64,000 bases of DNA, taken from assembly GCA_021372005.1 (NCBI GenBank), contig JAJFVC010000021.1, positions 1-64,000 of the forward strand. The letters are read 5' to 3'. This document shows positions 38,401-47,607 of this stretch, in pieces. The notes under the pieces were generated by a model. That model was not told the DNA's origin. It did not search any database and worked only from the letters and a program-made list of their open reading frames with translations. A program made the translations under genes and the position numbers. The DNA comes from Planctomycetaceae bacterium (GTDB taxonomy: Bacteria > Planctomycetota > Planctomycetia > Pirellulales > Thermoguttaceae). Each line of letters starts with the position of its first letter. Positions within the stretch are counted from its first letter, which is position 1.

Positions 38401-40289
38401 GTCGACGCCTCCTGCGATTTCGAGCCGAGCTGCTTTTCGATCTTTTGGAGCAAGGCGTCGTAGCGCCCACGCCACGTCGACCCGCCCATTTCGGGATAGA
38501 GCCGTCGGACAATTTCGATGTCGCGCCGAGCCTGGTTCAACAGTTCCGTCCGCGAACGGCCCGAGGCGGCCATCGCCTGTTGATACCGGCACAGCGCCAA
38601 ATGGTATCGAGCCTCGTGAAAAATCTCCGGCCGCGACAGGTTCGACTGCGTGCGACGCGCGATGCCGCCCCAACCCCAGATCAAATAGTCGACCGATCCG
38701 TCGTCGCGGCGTGTCTCGAACTGGCCGCGGATGGCCGACCGGTAGCGGTCGGGTTGCGTCGCGCCCCAGGCCTGATACGTTCGAGCGGCCTCCTGCTGGG
38801 CTTCAAGCAGATTGCCCTGCGATTTGAGCACCGCAACCAGCAGATCGATCGCTTTGGCGTACTGCCCCAGTCGTCGCAAGCATCGGGCCAGCCGCAATTG
38901 GACGCCGGAAATCACCGCCGGCTGCGCGACCCGCTTCGGATCGTCGGCGAAAGCCTTCAACACGGCCGCGTACATCGCCGCCGCCTTGCGGTAGCGATCG
39001 GCCGCTTCACGGCTCGGCGGACCGTCGTCCTGATCCGCGTCGATCGCCGATTGCATCAACGCCCCGGCCGTCCAGAGGGCGTGATTCCATCCGAGTTCGG
39101 CGACGGGCCGCTCGGCGATTCGAGCCAACATGGCGGCAAACCCCTGCGACAGTTTCGCGGCGGCGGCCGGATCGTTCTTTTCGCGCAACGACTTCTGCGC
39201 CTCTTCGATTTGCCGTCCCAATTCGAGGTATACGCGCGTCAGATCGACGCCGCCGAGCTTTTCGAGCGACTGCATCGCCGCCTGGGCTTTGTCCGGCTGC
39301 TGCGAGGCTACGTAGGCCCGCAACGCCGCCTTGAGCGCCTCCAGTCGAAAATTGCCGCGTCCGACGACCGGATGATTCGCTTCGACCAACGTATGCGGCC
39401 CGATGGTTTTGTCGTCCAACCAACGAACGGCCTCTTGCGGTCTGTTCTGCTCCAGACAAATCTGCGCCAGCGACAACGCCGCCGCCGCAGACGCATAGGA
39501 AACCTTCTGCGGATCGCTTTCGGCCGCTTTGCGAAGCCGATCGAGACCGCCTTCGAGCAATTTTTTCGCCTGCGGGAGCCGTTCGGCCAATTTTGCGGCC
39601 TTTTCCGAACGGTTTGAACGATCCGACAAATAGGAACTCCAAAGCGCCTGCCCGGCCAACAGATCCGCTTCGCCGCGGCGAGGCGATCCGTCCGCGATCC
39701 GCTCCACCAACGACGGCAATCGGTCCCATTGACGTTGGTCGATCGCCGCGCGAATCAGCAACATCCACGCCTGATCGGTCCCGGGCGTGTTGGGCCAACG
39801 GTCGGCCAAGAACTCGGCCAGCGCGGCCATCCGATCGTCGATCCTCGCCCGCGCCGCGGCGGTTTTCGCCTCTTGATACAACTGAGCATAGGCGGTCAAT
39901 GCGACCAGCGCGCCTTGTTGAGCCTCGCCGTGGGCCGGATAGCGCCGGGCCACGAACTCGCCCAACACGACTGCGTCGTACGGCCGGCCGGTGGCCCAAT
40001 CGAGATACGCCACGTAGGATCGCAGCGTGTTCAGATCGTCGATCTTCGCCTCGCGCGACGGGTGGGCCAGCGCGAACGAAAAATAGTTCAACGCCTCGCG
40101 TCGAAATGCCTGCACTTGCTCGGGCTTCACGTCCGAGTCTTGCAGACGGTCCCATGCCGCCTTGCCGCGCAGACAGGCGTCGGCGTAATCTTTGGGCTCC
40201 GGCGCCTCGGCGGTCCACGCCAGCGACGGTCCACCCGCCAGCCAACAAGCCGCCAGGAGCCAACCTAGCCGACTTCGCCTACTTCTCAT
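38397..40289 (-). CDS. Large secreted TPR-repeat protein
   Basis: A 630-residue exported protein with a signal peptide ending near SLAWTAEA (residue 27). The rest is helical TPR/SEL1-like repeats, for example DAVVLGEFVARRYPAHGEAQ, KLLEGGLDRLRKAAESDPQK and QYAKAIDLLVAVLKSQGNLL. It is the first gene of the five-gene set TPR-TPR-TolQ-ExbD-ExbD. No enzyme motif was seen. Together the set resembles the TPR-containing Tol/Exb-like loci of planctomycetes. The substrate is not known. Confidence 0.75.
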   Translation of the reverse strand: MRSRRSRLGWLLAACWLAGGPSLAWTAEAPEPKDYADACLRGKAAWDRLQDSDVKPEQVQAFRREALNYFSFALAHPSREAKIDDLNTLRSYVAYLDWATGRPYDAVVLGEFVARRYPAHGEAQQGALVALTAYAQLYQEAKTAAARARIDDRMAALAEFLADRWPNTPGTDQAWMLLIRAAIDQRQWDRLPSLVERIADGSPRRGEADLLAGQALWSSYLSDRSNRSEKAAKLAERLPQAKKLLEGGLDRLRKAAESDPQKVSYASAAAALSLAQICLEQNRPQEAVRWLDDKTIGPHTLVEANHPVVGRGNFRLEALKAALRAYVASQQPDKAQAAMQSLEKLGGVDLTRVYLELGRQIEEAQKSLREKNDPAAAAKLSQGFAAMLARIAERPVAELGWNHALWTAGALMQSAIDADQDDGPPSREAADRYRKAAAMYAAVLKAFADDPKRVAQPAVISGVQLRLARCLRRLGQYAKAIDLLVAVLKSQGNLLEAQQEAARTYQAWGATQPDRYRSAIRGQFETRRDDGSVDYLIWGWGGIARRTQSNLSRPEIFHEARYHLALCRYQQAMAASGRSRTELLNQARRDIEIVRRLYPEMGGSTWRGRYDALLQKIEKQLGSKSQEAST

Positions 40290-40463
40290 CCGGGGGATCC
40301 TATTCCAAGGACGACAACTTTCACCTTCTTGAACTTCGGCCCACACCCCCTGCCCTTTATTCTACACCCAATGGCCACATCGCAAGAGTTCCGCTACAAT
40401 TTTTTCAGGCGTCGGCCACCGGTCGAACGCCCCTTTCGTCCCACAACACGGAAGTTCTTGTCC

Positions 40464-41375
40464 ATGCTTGACTTTCGTCGCCACTCGGCCGATCGCAACC
40501 ATGCCCGACGGAAACGTCGCTGGCGGCTGCTGGTTTTGGCGTTCGGTCTGGGAGCCGCCTTGATCTTCATCGGCCGAATCCGCGATCGGGCTTTCTGGCA
40601 ATGGTTGGACACGTGGGCCGCCCCCCCAAAGACTCAACTGCCCATCACCACGATCGACAACCGGCTCGCCGCCGTCCCGCCGCACAACGGCCAGCATGGA
40701 TTCCACATCGAAGAAAGTCCTAAAAATCCCGCCGGCCGCGAGCTGGCCGCCGATTTGCGCAATGTCCAAGACGACACCCCCTCGAGCCGCGAGGAGCAGG
40801 CCGCGGCGATGCGATTGCTCGATATCCTGCGTCGCACCAACCCCACGGCGTTGCAACAGCAATCCGTCGGCCCGACCTCCTACGCCCAATTGTTTCGCGA
40901 GCCGGGACACTATCGCGGCCGCGTGGTAACCGTCTCGGGCGTGGTCCGCCGCGTTTCCCTTTTGGAATTGCCTCACAATGATTTTCACATCGCGCGGTAC
41001 TATCAAGTTTGGCTTTGGCCGTTCGACAATCCCGCTTCGCCCATCGTGCTCTACTGCCTGGAGCTGCCCCGCGGTTTTCCGACGGGCATGACGGTGGCCG
41101 AGGACGCCGCGGCGACCGGTTTCTTTTTCAAACGCTGCGCCTACGCCGCGCAAGACGCCGTCCGCACCGCGCCGGAGATCCTCGCCAACACGCTCGTCTG
41201 GCAAAAACAGTCCAAGATCGTCACCGCGCGGCCGTCCGAAACCTGGGCGATCCCGATGGCCGGCGCTGCCGCCGTCGTGTTGACGTTGGCCGTAGCCTAT
41301 GTGGTTTATCTCCGCACGCGACCACCGCGAAAAAGGCCGCCCGACGAAACGCCCTCCTTCGATGAATTGCCGTAA
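40464..41375 (+). CDS. Membrane-anchored hypothetical protein (paralogue of next gene)
   Basis: A 303-residue protein with an N-terminal membrane anchor (LLVLAFGLGAALIFIGRI), a soluble middle domain and a C-terminal membrane helix (AAAVVLTLAVAYVVYL). The middle contains VVTVSGVVRRVSLLEL, YYQVWLWPFDNPASPIVLYC and AATGFFFKRCAYAA. The same blocks occur in the next gene, so the two are homologous. No known family was recognised; an OB-like fold is possible. Start: ATG at 40464. Confidence 0.6.
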   Translation: MLDFRRHSADRNHARRKRRWRLLVLAFGLGAALIFIGRIRDRAFWQWLDTWAAPPKTQLPITTIDNRLAAVPPHNGQHGFHIEESPKNPAGRELAADLRNVQDDTPSSREEQAAAMRLLDILRRTNPTALQQQSVGPTSYAQLFREPGHYRGRVVTVSGVVRRVSLLELPHNDFHIARYYQVWLWPFDNPASPIVLYCLELPRGFPTGMTVAEDAAATGFFFKRCAYAAQDAVRTAPEILANTLVWQKQSKIVTARPSETWAIPMAGAAAVVLTLAVAYVVYLRTRPPRKRPPDETPSFDELP

Positions 41376-41431
41376 GATCGCGATTTTGTTGCGTGACGAT
41401 CCGGGTGAAAAGAAAACAAGGATGGATGAGA

Positions 41432-42778
41432 ATGGAAAAGCTCCCATGGCACCTTCCCTTTTTTCTTTTTTTCCTTTTCTGCGGAGACATTCTGGGCGGC
41501 GACGGTCCGTCCCAACAACTTGACGATCCACAGGCGATGTTTTCGGCCTTGGGCGTCGGGCCAGCACGATTTCAGCCGTTCGCCGACGGCCGCCCCATCA
41601 CCGCCCAAGAGAACGAATCCTTACTGCGCGTGCTGTACCGACTTCGATGGTTTCCGACGGTCGATCTGGACCGTTGGGCTCAGAAACCTGCTGCGATCGG
41701 CGATTCGACGACGCACCCCGATCGACGCGGTCTGGTCTATCGACTTCGCGGGCGGGTCATGCAGGTCGAGCTACAGCGTCCGTCGGCCGAGGACGCCCAG
41801 CGGTTTGAGATGACCCGATATTACCGGTGCCGATTGCAGTTGGACGGGCCCGACCCCGCGATGGCCGAGATTTACACGGAAGACGTTCCGCCATCTTGGC
41901 GTGACGGCGCGACGCCCGACGCGGCCGGCGGCGCACTGGCCGCGCTGGTGAAGGCCGGCGCGCCGCAAAACGGCCGCCCGACGTGGATCTTGGTCGCGCC
42001 CCGACTGGCCTGGTATCCCGACACGCCGCTCGGTCGGCTCGGCATGGATTTCGGACTGCTCGAGTCGATGCAAAACGAAAAGCCGTTCGATCCGCGTTCG
42101 GCCATCGATCGCGAGGCTTTCTATCAAATGCTGGCTGCCGTGGACCGCGCCAAGCCCGGCCAGTTGCTCCGCGATGCCTCCGGCCAGTTGCCGCATGTCC
42201 GCGAGAACTGGCGATGGACCAACCGCCAAGGACAAGAGCAATACTCCGTGGTGCCGCTTTTTACGGACCCCGATTCGCAGGTCGGGCGGCTGATGGAGTT
42301 TTCAGGCACGGCGAGGCGGGTCGAGCGGATCGCCGTCGACGATCCCGACATCCGGGCCCGATTCGGCATCGACCATTATTACCAGGTGTCGCTGCTGACC
42401 GACGATTCGCAGGGCAACCCGCTGACGTTTTGCGTGCGGGAGATCCCGAAAGGGATGCCCTACGGCGCGCGGCCGCACTACGGCGAGTGGGTCCAGGCGG
42501 CGGGCTTTTTTTTCAAAACGTGGATCTACACGACCGCCGCCGCCTCGGAGTCGAAAACCGCCCGGCAGCCGTCGCCGCTGTTGATCGGTCGTGAGTTGGC
42601 ATGGCGGCCGACCGTCGTCCCGAAGCGCGGACATTCGCTCAACGCCGTGCTGGTTGTGGTGGCTCTGACCCTGATGGTCTTGCTCTGGTGGATGGCTTGG
42701 CGCGGACGACGCCGAGAGCAACAATGGTTGGCCAGACAGATCGCCGAAAAAGCGCCGATCCAAGAAAAGCGGTCCTAA
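41432..42778 (+). CDS. Secreted membrane-anchored hypothetical protein with duplicated domain
   Basis: A 448-residue protein with a signal peptide (PWHLPFFLFFLFCGDILGG) and a C-terminal membrane helix (LNAVLVVVALTLMVLLWWMA). It has two copies of the domain seen in the previous gene: RLRGRVMQVELQRP...YYRCRLQLDG and MEFSGTARRVERIA...YYQVSLLTDD, the latter with GFFFKTWIYTTAA. The pair probably arose by duplication. Function unknown. ATG at 41432 (or 41426) after AAGGATG; the 56-base spacing from the preceding gene suggests one transcript. Confidence 0.6.
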   Translation: MEKLPWHLPFFLFFLFCGDILGGDGPSQQLDDPQAMFSALGVGPARFQPFADGRPITAQENESLLRVLYRLRWFPTVDLDRWAQKPAAIGDSTTHPDRRGLVYRLRGRVMQVELQRPSAEDAQRFEMTRYYRCRLQLDGPDPAMAEIYTEDVPPSWRDGATPDAAGGALAALVKAGAPQNGRPTWILVAPRLAWYPDTPLGRLGMDFGLLESMQNEKPFDPRSAIDREAFYQMLAAVDRAKPGQLLRDASGQLPHVRENWRWTNRQGQEQYSVVPLFTDPDSQVGRLMEFSGTARRVERIAVDDPDIRARFGIDHYYQVSLLTDDSQGNPLTFCVREIPKGMPYGARPHYGEWVQAAGFFFKTWIYTTAAASESKTARQPSPLLIGRELAWRPTVVPKRGHSLNAVLVVVALTLMVLLWWMAWRGRRREQQWLARQIAEKAPIQEKRS

Positions 42779-42813
42779 ATAGAACCGCAGATCGCCGAAA
42801 GTGTTATAAACTT

Positions 42814-42884
42814 AAAAACCACGCATTTGCCGGCGGTCCGCGCCCGCCGTCACTTTCGCTCTTGTGTGGACCTATTTAGTCCAC
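42814..42884 (+). repeat. Dispersed intergenic repeat, copy A, with hairpin
   Basis: About 61 bases (42814-42874) match 55937-55997: AAAACCACGC, TTGCCGGC, CGCGCCC and GTGTGGACCTA occur in the same order and spacing. This copy continues into a hairpin, GTGGAC-N7-GTCCAC (42866-42884). It lies 35 bases after a gene stop, upstream of the cupin gene. Confidence 0.65.
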
Positions 42885-42921
42885 CGCGACACAAAAACAC
42901 TGTGCTCAGGAGACGCAACGA

Positions 42922-43410
42922 ATGCCAAAGGTCGAGTCGTTCCAAGAAGGGCCCATCGAGGGTGTGGCGTTTCGACCGCTTTCTTGCCACGAGGATCGCC
43001 GCGGCTGGTTGGTCGAGCTGTATCGTGACGACGAGTTGCCGGCCGATCAGCGGCCCGCGATGGTTTACGTGAGCGAGACGCTGCCGGGCGTGACGCGAGG
43101 ACCGCACGAGCACGTCGATCAGACGGACTATTTCGCGTTCGTCGGCCCCGGCGATTTTCAGTTGTGGCTTTGGGACGCCCGACCCGACTCGCCAACGCAA
43201 GGGCATTGCTCTCGAACGATCGTCGGCCAATCGAATCGGCAGTGCGTCGTCGTGCCGCCGGGCGTGGTGCACGCCTATCGCAACGCCGGCTCGACGCCCG
43301 GCTGGGTGTTCAACGCCCCGAATCGTTTGTACGCCGGGTCCGGCAAACAACAACCGGTCGACGAGATCCGCCACGAAGATCGCCCGGACAGCCCCTATCG
43401 AATGACGTGA
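42922..43410 (+). CDS. dTDP-4-dehydrorhamnose 3,5-epimerase-like cupin protein
   Basis: A 162-residue cupin related to RfbC: the start has IEGVAFRPLSCHEDRRGWLV and ELYRDDELP; TRGPHEHVDQTDYFAFVGPG holds the metal/catalytic His region; VVVPPGVVHAYRN and FNAPNRLYAG complete the barrel. True RfbC is about 180 residues with RGxH and a catalytic Tyr; here RGPHEH is present. It may act on a nucleotide sugar, but no other sugar genes are adjacent. ATG at 42922 with CAGGAGA eight bases upstream. Confidence 0.72.
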   Translation: MPKVESFQEGPIEGVAFRPLSCHEDRRGWLVELYRDDELPADQRPAMVYVSETLPGVTRGPHEHVDQTDYFAFVGPGDFQLWLWDARPDSPTQGHCSRTIVGQSNRQCVVVPPGVVHAYRNAGSTPGWVFNAPNRLYAGSGKQQPVDEIRHEDRPDSPYRMT

Positions 43411-43418
43411 CTCGCCAT

Positions 43419-45353
43419 CTACGGTTTCCGCTGCGCGCGGATCCGCAATGCGTTGTCGAGATTTTTGCCCGCATTGGGATGTTGCGGATCGAGCCGGAGC
43501 GTCTCGCGGAACTCGTCGATCGCTTCATCCAAGCGTCCGTGACGAGCCAGAATCACGCCGAGATTGTTGTGCGCCGCGACCAGGTCCGGCTTGATCGCCA
43601 CGGCCCGGGCGTAACATCGGGCCGCCTCGTTGATTTGGCCTCGCGCCTCGAGAATGATGCCTAGATTGTTGTGGGCCTCGGCGAAATCGGGCCGCAATCG
43701 CAACGCCTCCCGGCAGTGTCGCTCGGCCTCCTCATAGCGCCGCAGATCGTTCAGCGCGCTGGCCAGATTGTTCTGGACCTGCGAATCCTTTGGATCGAGC
43801 CGCAGCGCCGTTTCATACTCCGCAACGGCCTCGTCGGTCCGCCCCTGCCGCTGCAATGCGATGCCCAGACTGCCGTGCACCTCGGCGATGCCCGGAACCA
43901 GTTGAATCACGCGGCGGTAATAGTCGGCGGCCTCGGCATATTTTTTTTGTTTGGCCAGAAGCGTGCCGAGACCGTACAGCGCGTTCGTTGATTTGGGATC
44001 GTCGTCGAGCGCCTTGTGAAACTGTCCGAGGGCTAGGTCGACGCGTCCCTGCTCGGCCCAATGCGAACCGAGATTGAAATCGGCCACTGTATTGCGGCGG
44101 GTGCATTGGAGCGTATGGACCCAAAGCGTCTCGTTGTTGCGCCAAAACGAGGTCTGCCGCCAGGCGATGACAGCCAACACGATCAGCACAAGACACGCGG
44201 CCGCTACGGCGATCCATCGACCGACCGGGCGACGGCGCACTGCGTAATCGAGCCCCCAGGCCAGCGCGATGGCCAACCCGATTTGCGGCAGATACGTGTA
44301 GCGATCGGCCCGGGCCTGACGCCCCACCTGCATCAATCCGATCACCGGCGCCAACATGACCAGATACCAAAGCCAGCCGACCAGCAAAAACGGACAGCGA
44401 CGCCGCACTAAGAAGACCGACAAAGAAATCGCCGTCAACAGCGCTCCGGAGACCGCGATTTGCCAAAGCGGCAACCGAAGACCGGGATGCGGATACAACA
44501 CGGCCAACCCCACCGGATAGACCATCTGTCCCAAATAGGCCGCATAGGAGACCACGGCGTTGCCCAGACGCCACGAAAACGGGACGTAGTCGACCGTCTC
44601 GAGGGCCTCTTGCTGAGCCCACACGGTCGTCAAACACACCAAGCCAGAAATGACGAGCAACGGAATTTTTTCGAGCAGAACTTGAATCCACGTGGACGGA
44701 GGATTCGGGCTGCGAACTTGGGCGTCCGCCCCTCTCGATTCCTCACCGCGGATTCTTCCCAACGGCCAATAGTCCAACAGGAGCAACACCAACGGCAGCG
44801 TCACCAACATCGGCTTGGCCATCAGCCCCAAGACGAACAACACCACGACGGTCAGATACGCCGACGTGGCCGTCGGACGCCGCGCGTAACGCAGATAGGC
44901 GGCCAACGTCAGTACGAAAAACAGTCCGCTCAACACGTCCTTGCGCTCGGAAACCCAAGCGACGGATTCGACCCGCAACGGATGGACGGCCAGCAGCGCA
45001 GCGGCCAACGCGCTGGGCCAGAGATCGCCGGTCATGCGGCGAAGCGTCAGAAACAGTCCGACGGCCACGGCGGCGTGCAGCACCACGTTGACCGCGTGGT
45101 GCCCGCCCGCCCAAGTCCCGAAGATCTGACAGTCCAACATGTGCGACATCCAAGTCAGTGGATGCCAGTTGTTGGCGTGCCGCTGCGTCAAGGCCCAAGC
45201 GACGGACTCGGGCGACAGACCGCCGGAGACGTGCGGATTCTCGGTGACGTACTTGTTGTCGTCGTAGTTGACGAACTCGTAGCGCAAGGTCTGGCCGAAA
45301 ATCAGCACGACGGCCAGCGTCAGCCCCCCGCAAATCGCCCAATCCTTTCCCAT
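43419..45353 (-). CDS. TMTC-like membrane glycosyltransferase/TPR protein
   Basis: A 644-residue polytopic protein. About ten membrane helices (residues 5-400) carry the first-loop motif VNYDDNKYVTENP, and VHPLRVESVAWVSERKDVLS and LLDYWPLG. A TPR region (about 415-635) ends the protein: YGLGTLLAKQKKYAEAADYY, VHGSLGIALQRQGRTDEAVA, AHNNLGIILEARGQINEAAR. The layout resembles TMTC/O-mannosyltransferase-type GT-C enzymes, which bear a DD motif in the first lumenal loop. Donor and acceptor are unknown. ATG at 45353 after AAGGAGG. It follows a paralogue by 29 bases. Confidence 0.78.
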   Translation of the reverse strand: MGKDWAICGGLTLAVVLIFGQTLRYEFVNYDDNKYVTENPHVSGGLSPESVAWALTQRHANNWHPLTWMSHMLDCQIFGTWAGGHHAVNVVLHAAVAVGLFLTLRRMTGDLWPSALAAALLAVHPLRVESVAWVSERKDVLSGLFFVLTLAAYLRYARRPTATSAYLTVVVLFVLGLMAKPMLVTLPLVLLLLDYWPLGRIRGEESRGADAQVRSPNPPSTWIQVLLEKIPLLVISGLVCLTTVWAQQEALETVDYVPFSWRLGNAVVSYAAYLGQMVYPVGLAVLYPHPGLRLPLWQIAVSGALLTAISLSVFLVRRRCPFLLVGWLWYLVMLAPVIGLMQVGRQARADRYTYLPQIGLAIALAWGLDYAVRRRPVGRWIAVAAACLVLIVLAVIAWRQTSFWRNNETLWVHTLQCTRRNTVADFNLGSHWAEQGRVDLALGQFHKALDDDPKSTNALYGLGTLLAKQKKYAEAADYYRRVIQLVPGIAEVHGSLGIALQRQGRTDEAVAEYETALRLDPKDSQVQNNLASALNDLRRYEEAERHCREALRLRPDFAEAHNNLGIILEARGQINEAARCYARAVAIKPDLVAAHNNLGVILARHGRLDEAIDEFRETLRLDPQHPNAGKNLDNALRIRAQRKP

Positions 45354-45382
45354 GCCGGCGTCCTCCTTGCTTCGGCCTTGGG

Positions 45383-47524
45383 TCAACGTCCCTTGTTCGG
45401 TGAAGCGATTTTCGGCGGCTGCACTCGAAGCGGCATCCTGCGTTGGTACAGCCTCGCATCCATCTCGCATGCCACGGCGACCTTCTCCTTACCTTGGCGT
45501 TTGGCCAAAGCGGCGGCGTCGGCGATGGCCTGTCTCGCTTCGGAGAATCGTCCGTCCTCGGCATAGGCGGCCGCCAGCGTGCGCAAGATCAGCGGATCCT
45601 GCACGGCGGTCAGCTCGACAGCCCGGCCGGCCAGACCTACGGCCTCTTTGCCATTGCGAAACGCCTTGTCCGGATAGGTGGCCAGGAACCAGGCCAATTC
45701 GTTGATCAAGACGGCTTGGTTCGGATGTTGGCGCACGAGCTCGCGATACTGATCGAGCATCTCTTTTATCTTGCCCTGTCGATAATACACGCCCACGAGA
45801 CCGATCCTTGCGGAGGTGTTTTCAGGATCTCGCTGCAGCCCCTCTTGAAACGCGGCGGCGGCCTCGTCGATGCGGTTCAACCTCAGATAGGCCGCTGCGA
45901 GGTTTGAATGATGCACGCTCACAAACGGATTGACGCGCGCCGCATTTTTCAAATAGGAAATGGCCTTTTCGAGTTGCCCGGTGTTGGCGTAATAGATGCC
46001 CAGATTGCCGCTGGCCGAATCGTAATTCGGCGCGATTTCAACGGCCTTGATGTAATTTTCGCCGGCTTTCTCGATTTGCTTCAGATCTTGATAGGCCACG
46101 CCCAGGTGATTGTACGCGAAGTAGTTGTCGCGCGTCACCTCGACGGCGTGTCCGAAAACGGTCAGATTGTCTTTCCAGTAGGCCGTCTGATTGTAGGCCA
46201 AGATCAACCAAAGCACCAACGTCGCGCCGGCCGCACAACCGAGCACTTTGCGCCATATGGGCCGATGAGCCGACCAATCGGCCGCGCCCCAAACGACGAC
46301 CATATAGATGCCGATCATCGGCAGATAGGTGTAGCGGTCGGCGTAGGCATGCGCGCCGATCTGGATCAGCCCGATCACCGGCACCAACGTGCCCACGTAC
46401 CAGAGCCAACCGACGATGCCGCAAGGCCAGCGACGCCAATTCCAAAGGGCCCACGCGCTGACCGCCAGCAGCAAGATCGCGGAGCCGATCGTCTCGGTCG
46501 CCCAGAGCGACGAGGAAACCTTGACGATCGACGGATGCGGATAAAAAATAGCGAGATGGACCGGCCAAATCGTCTTCCAGAGATACACCGCGTAGGACAC
46601 GATCGCGTTGGACACCTTCATGCCCGTCGAGACCGGATCCACCATGCTCATCGCGCCGGCGCCGTGCTGGCCGACAGCCACGATCGCGCTGACCGCCAAC
46701 GAGAGGCCCAACAGCGGCAATTTCTCAACGATGAGCCATCCGAGCGATCGAACGGGGAAACGCGGCGACGCCTCGTCCTCGGGCGAAAGAGCGACGCCCT
46801 TGGGACGCCACCGCCGCATGGGCCAATAGTCCAACAGCAACAACACGCATGGCAGCGTGACCAACATCGACTTAGCTGTCAGCCCCAGTCCGAAGGCGAC
46901 GACGATGGCCGCATAGCGTCCAAAATTCGGCCGCCGCGCATACCAACTGTAGGCCCAAAGCGTCAGCATCCAAAACATCCCGCTCAGCACGTCCTTGCGT
47001 TCGGCCGCCCAAGCCACCGATTCGACCCGCAGCGGATGGATGGCGAACATGGCGGCCACCAGCGCGCTGCACCACAGGGCGCCGGTCATCTGACGCAAGG
47101 CCAAAAACAGGATCACGACGCTAGCCGCGTGCAGCCACACGTTGGTCATGTGATGGCCGCCGGCCGCGCCGGGCGGAACGGTCGGATAAACCGGATACAA
47201 CGTCGCATCGAGCATGTGCGACATCCATGTCAGCGGATGCCAATTGCCGGCATGATAGGCAGTCAACGCCCACCGAACGTTTCCCCAACTCAGCCCGGGG
47301 GCCACATGCGGATTGCCATAGATATATTGCACGTCGTCGCAGATCAAGAACGCATGGTCCGAAGTCTGCCCGAACACCCAAAAGACCGCCAACACCAGAA
47401 CCAGGCTGATCACCAGCGTCTTCAATAGCTCTTGTGTCGTGGATCGTTCCAGCCAAGGCTGCGATGGCCAATCGTGGGCCGGCGCCTGTTGCGGCGGACG
47501 GCTGTTCTTTGGTCGTTGACCCAT
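45383..47524 (-). CDS. TMTC-like membrane glycosyltransferase/TPR protein (paralogue)
   Basis: A 713-residue paralogue of the following gene: FLICDDVQYIYGNPHVAPG, NWHPLTWMSHMLDATLYPVY, IHPLRVESVAWAAERKDVLS, LLDYWPMRRW, then TPRs (AYNHLGVAYQDLKQIEKAGE, GNLGIYYANTGQLEKAISYL). A short disordered N-terminus precedes the first helix. It has a longer C-terminal TPR region than its partner. Both are probably on one transcript. Possible roles are glycosylation of exported proteins or cell-surface polymers, by analogy with TMTC proteins. Confidence 0.78.
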   Translation of the reverse strand: MGQRPKNSRPPQQAPAHDWPSQPWLERSTTQELLKTLVISLVLVLAVFWVFGQTSDHAFLICDDVQYIYGNPHVAPGLSWGNVRWALTAYHAGNWHPLTWMSHMLDATLYPVYPTVPPGAAGGHHMTNVWLHAASVVILFLALRQMTGALWCSALVAAMFAIHPLRVESVAWAAERKDVLSGMFWMLTLWAYSWYARRPNFGRYAAIVVAFGLGLTAKSMLVTLPCVLLLLDYWPMRRWRPKGVALSPEDEASPRFPVRSLGWLIVEKLPLLGLSLAVSAIVAVGQHGAGAMSMVDPVSTGMKVSNAIVSYAVYLWKTIWPVHLAIFYPHPSIVKVSSSLWATETIGSAILLLAVSAWALWNWRRWPCGIVGWLWYVGTLVPVIGLIQIGAHAYADRYTYLPMIGIYMVVVWGAADWSAHRPIWRKVLGCAAGATLVLWLILAYNQTAYWKDNLTVFGHAVEVTRDNYFAYNHLGVAYQDLKQIEKAGENYIKAVEIAPNYDSASGNLGIYYANTGQLEKAISYLKNAARVNPFVSVHHSNLAAAYLRLNRIDEAAAAFQEGLQRDPENTSARIGLVGVYYRQGKIKEMLDQYRELVRQHPNQAVLINELAWFLATYPDKAFRNGKEAVGLAGRAVELTAVQDPLILRTLAAAYAEDGRFSEARQAIADAAALAKRQGKEKVAVACEMDARLYQRRMPLRVQPPKIASPNKGR

Positions 47525-47607
47525 GATGGTCCTATCCGAGGAGGTTCGTTTTCCCTTAAAAGTGCTATTATCACGAGACAGCGGGGCCCATGTCAAGCTT
47601 TATTCCC

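Noticed and set aside
45908-47428. A 506-codon plus-strand frame opposite the TMTC-like gene
   Set aside because: Antisense shadow with Arg/His/Pro-rich composition; the minus-strand gene has recognisable helices and TPRs.
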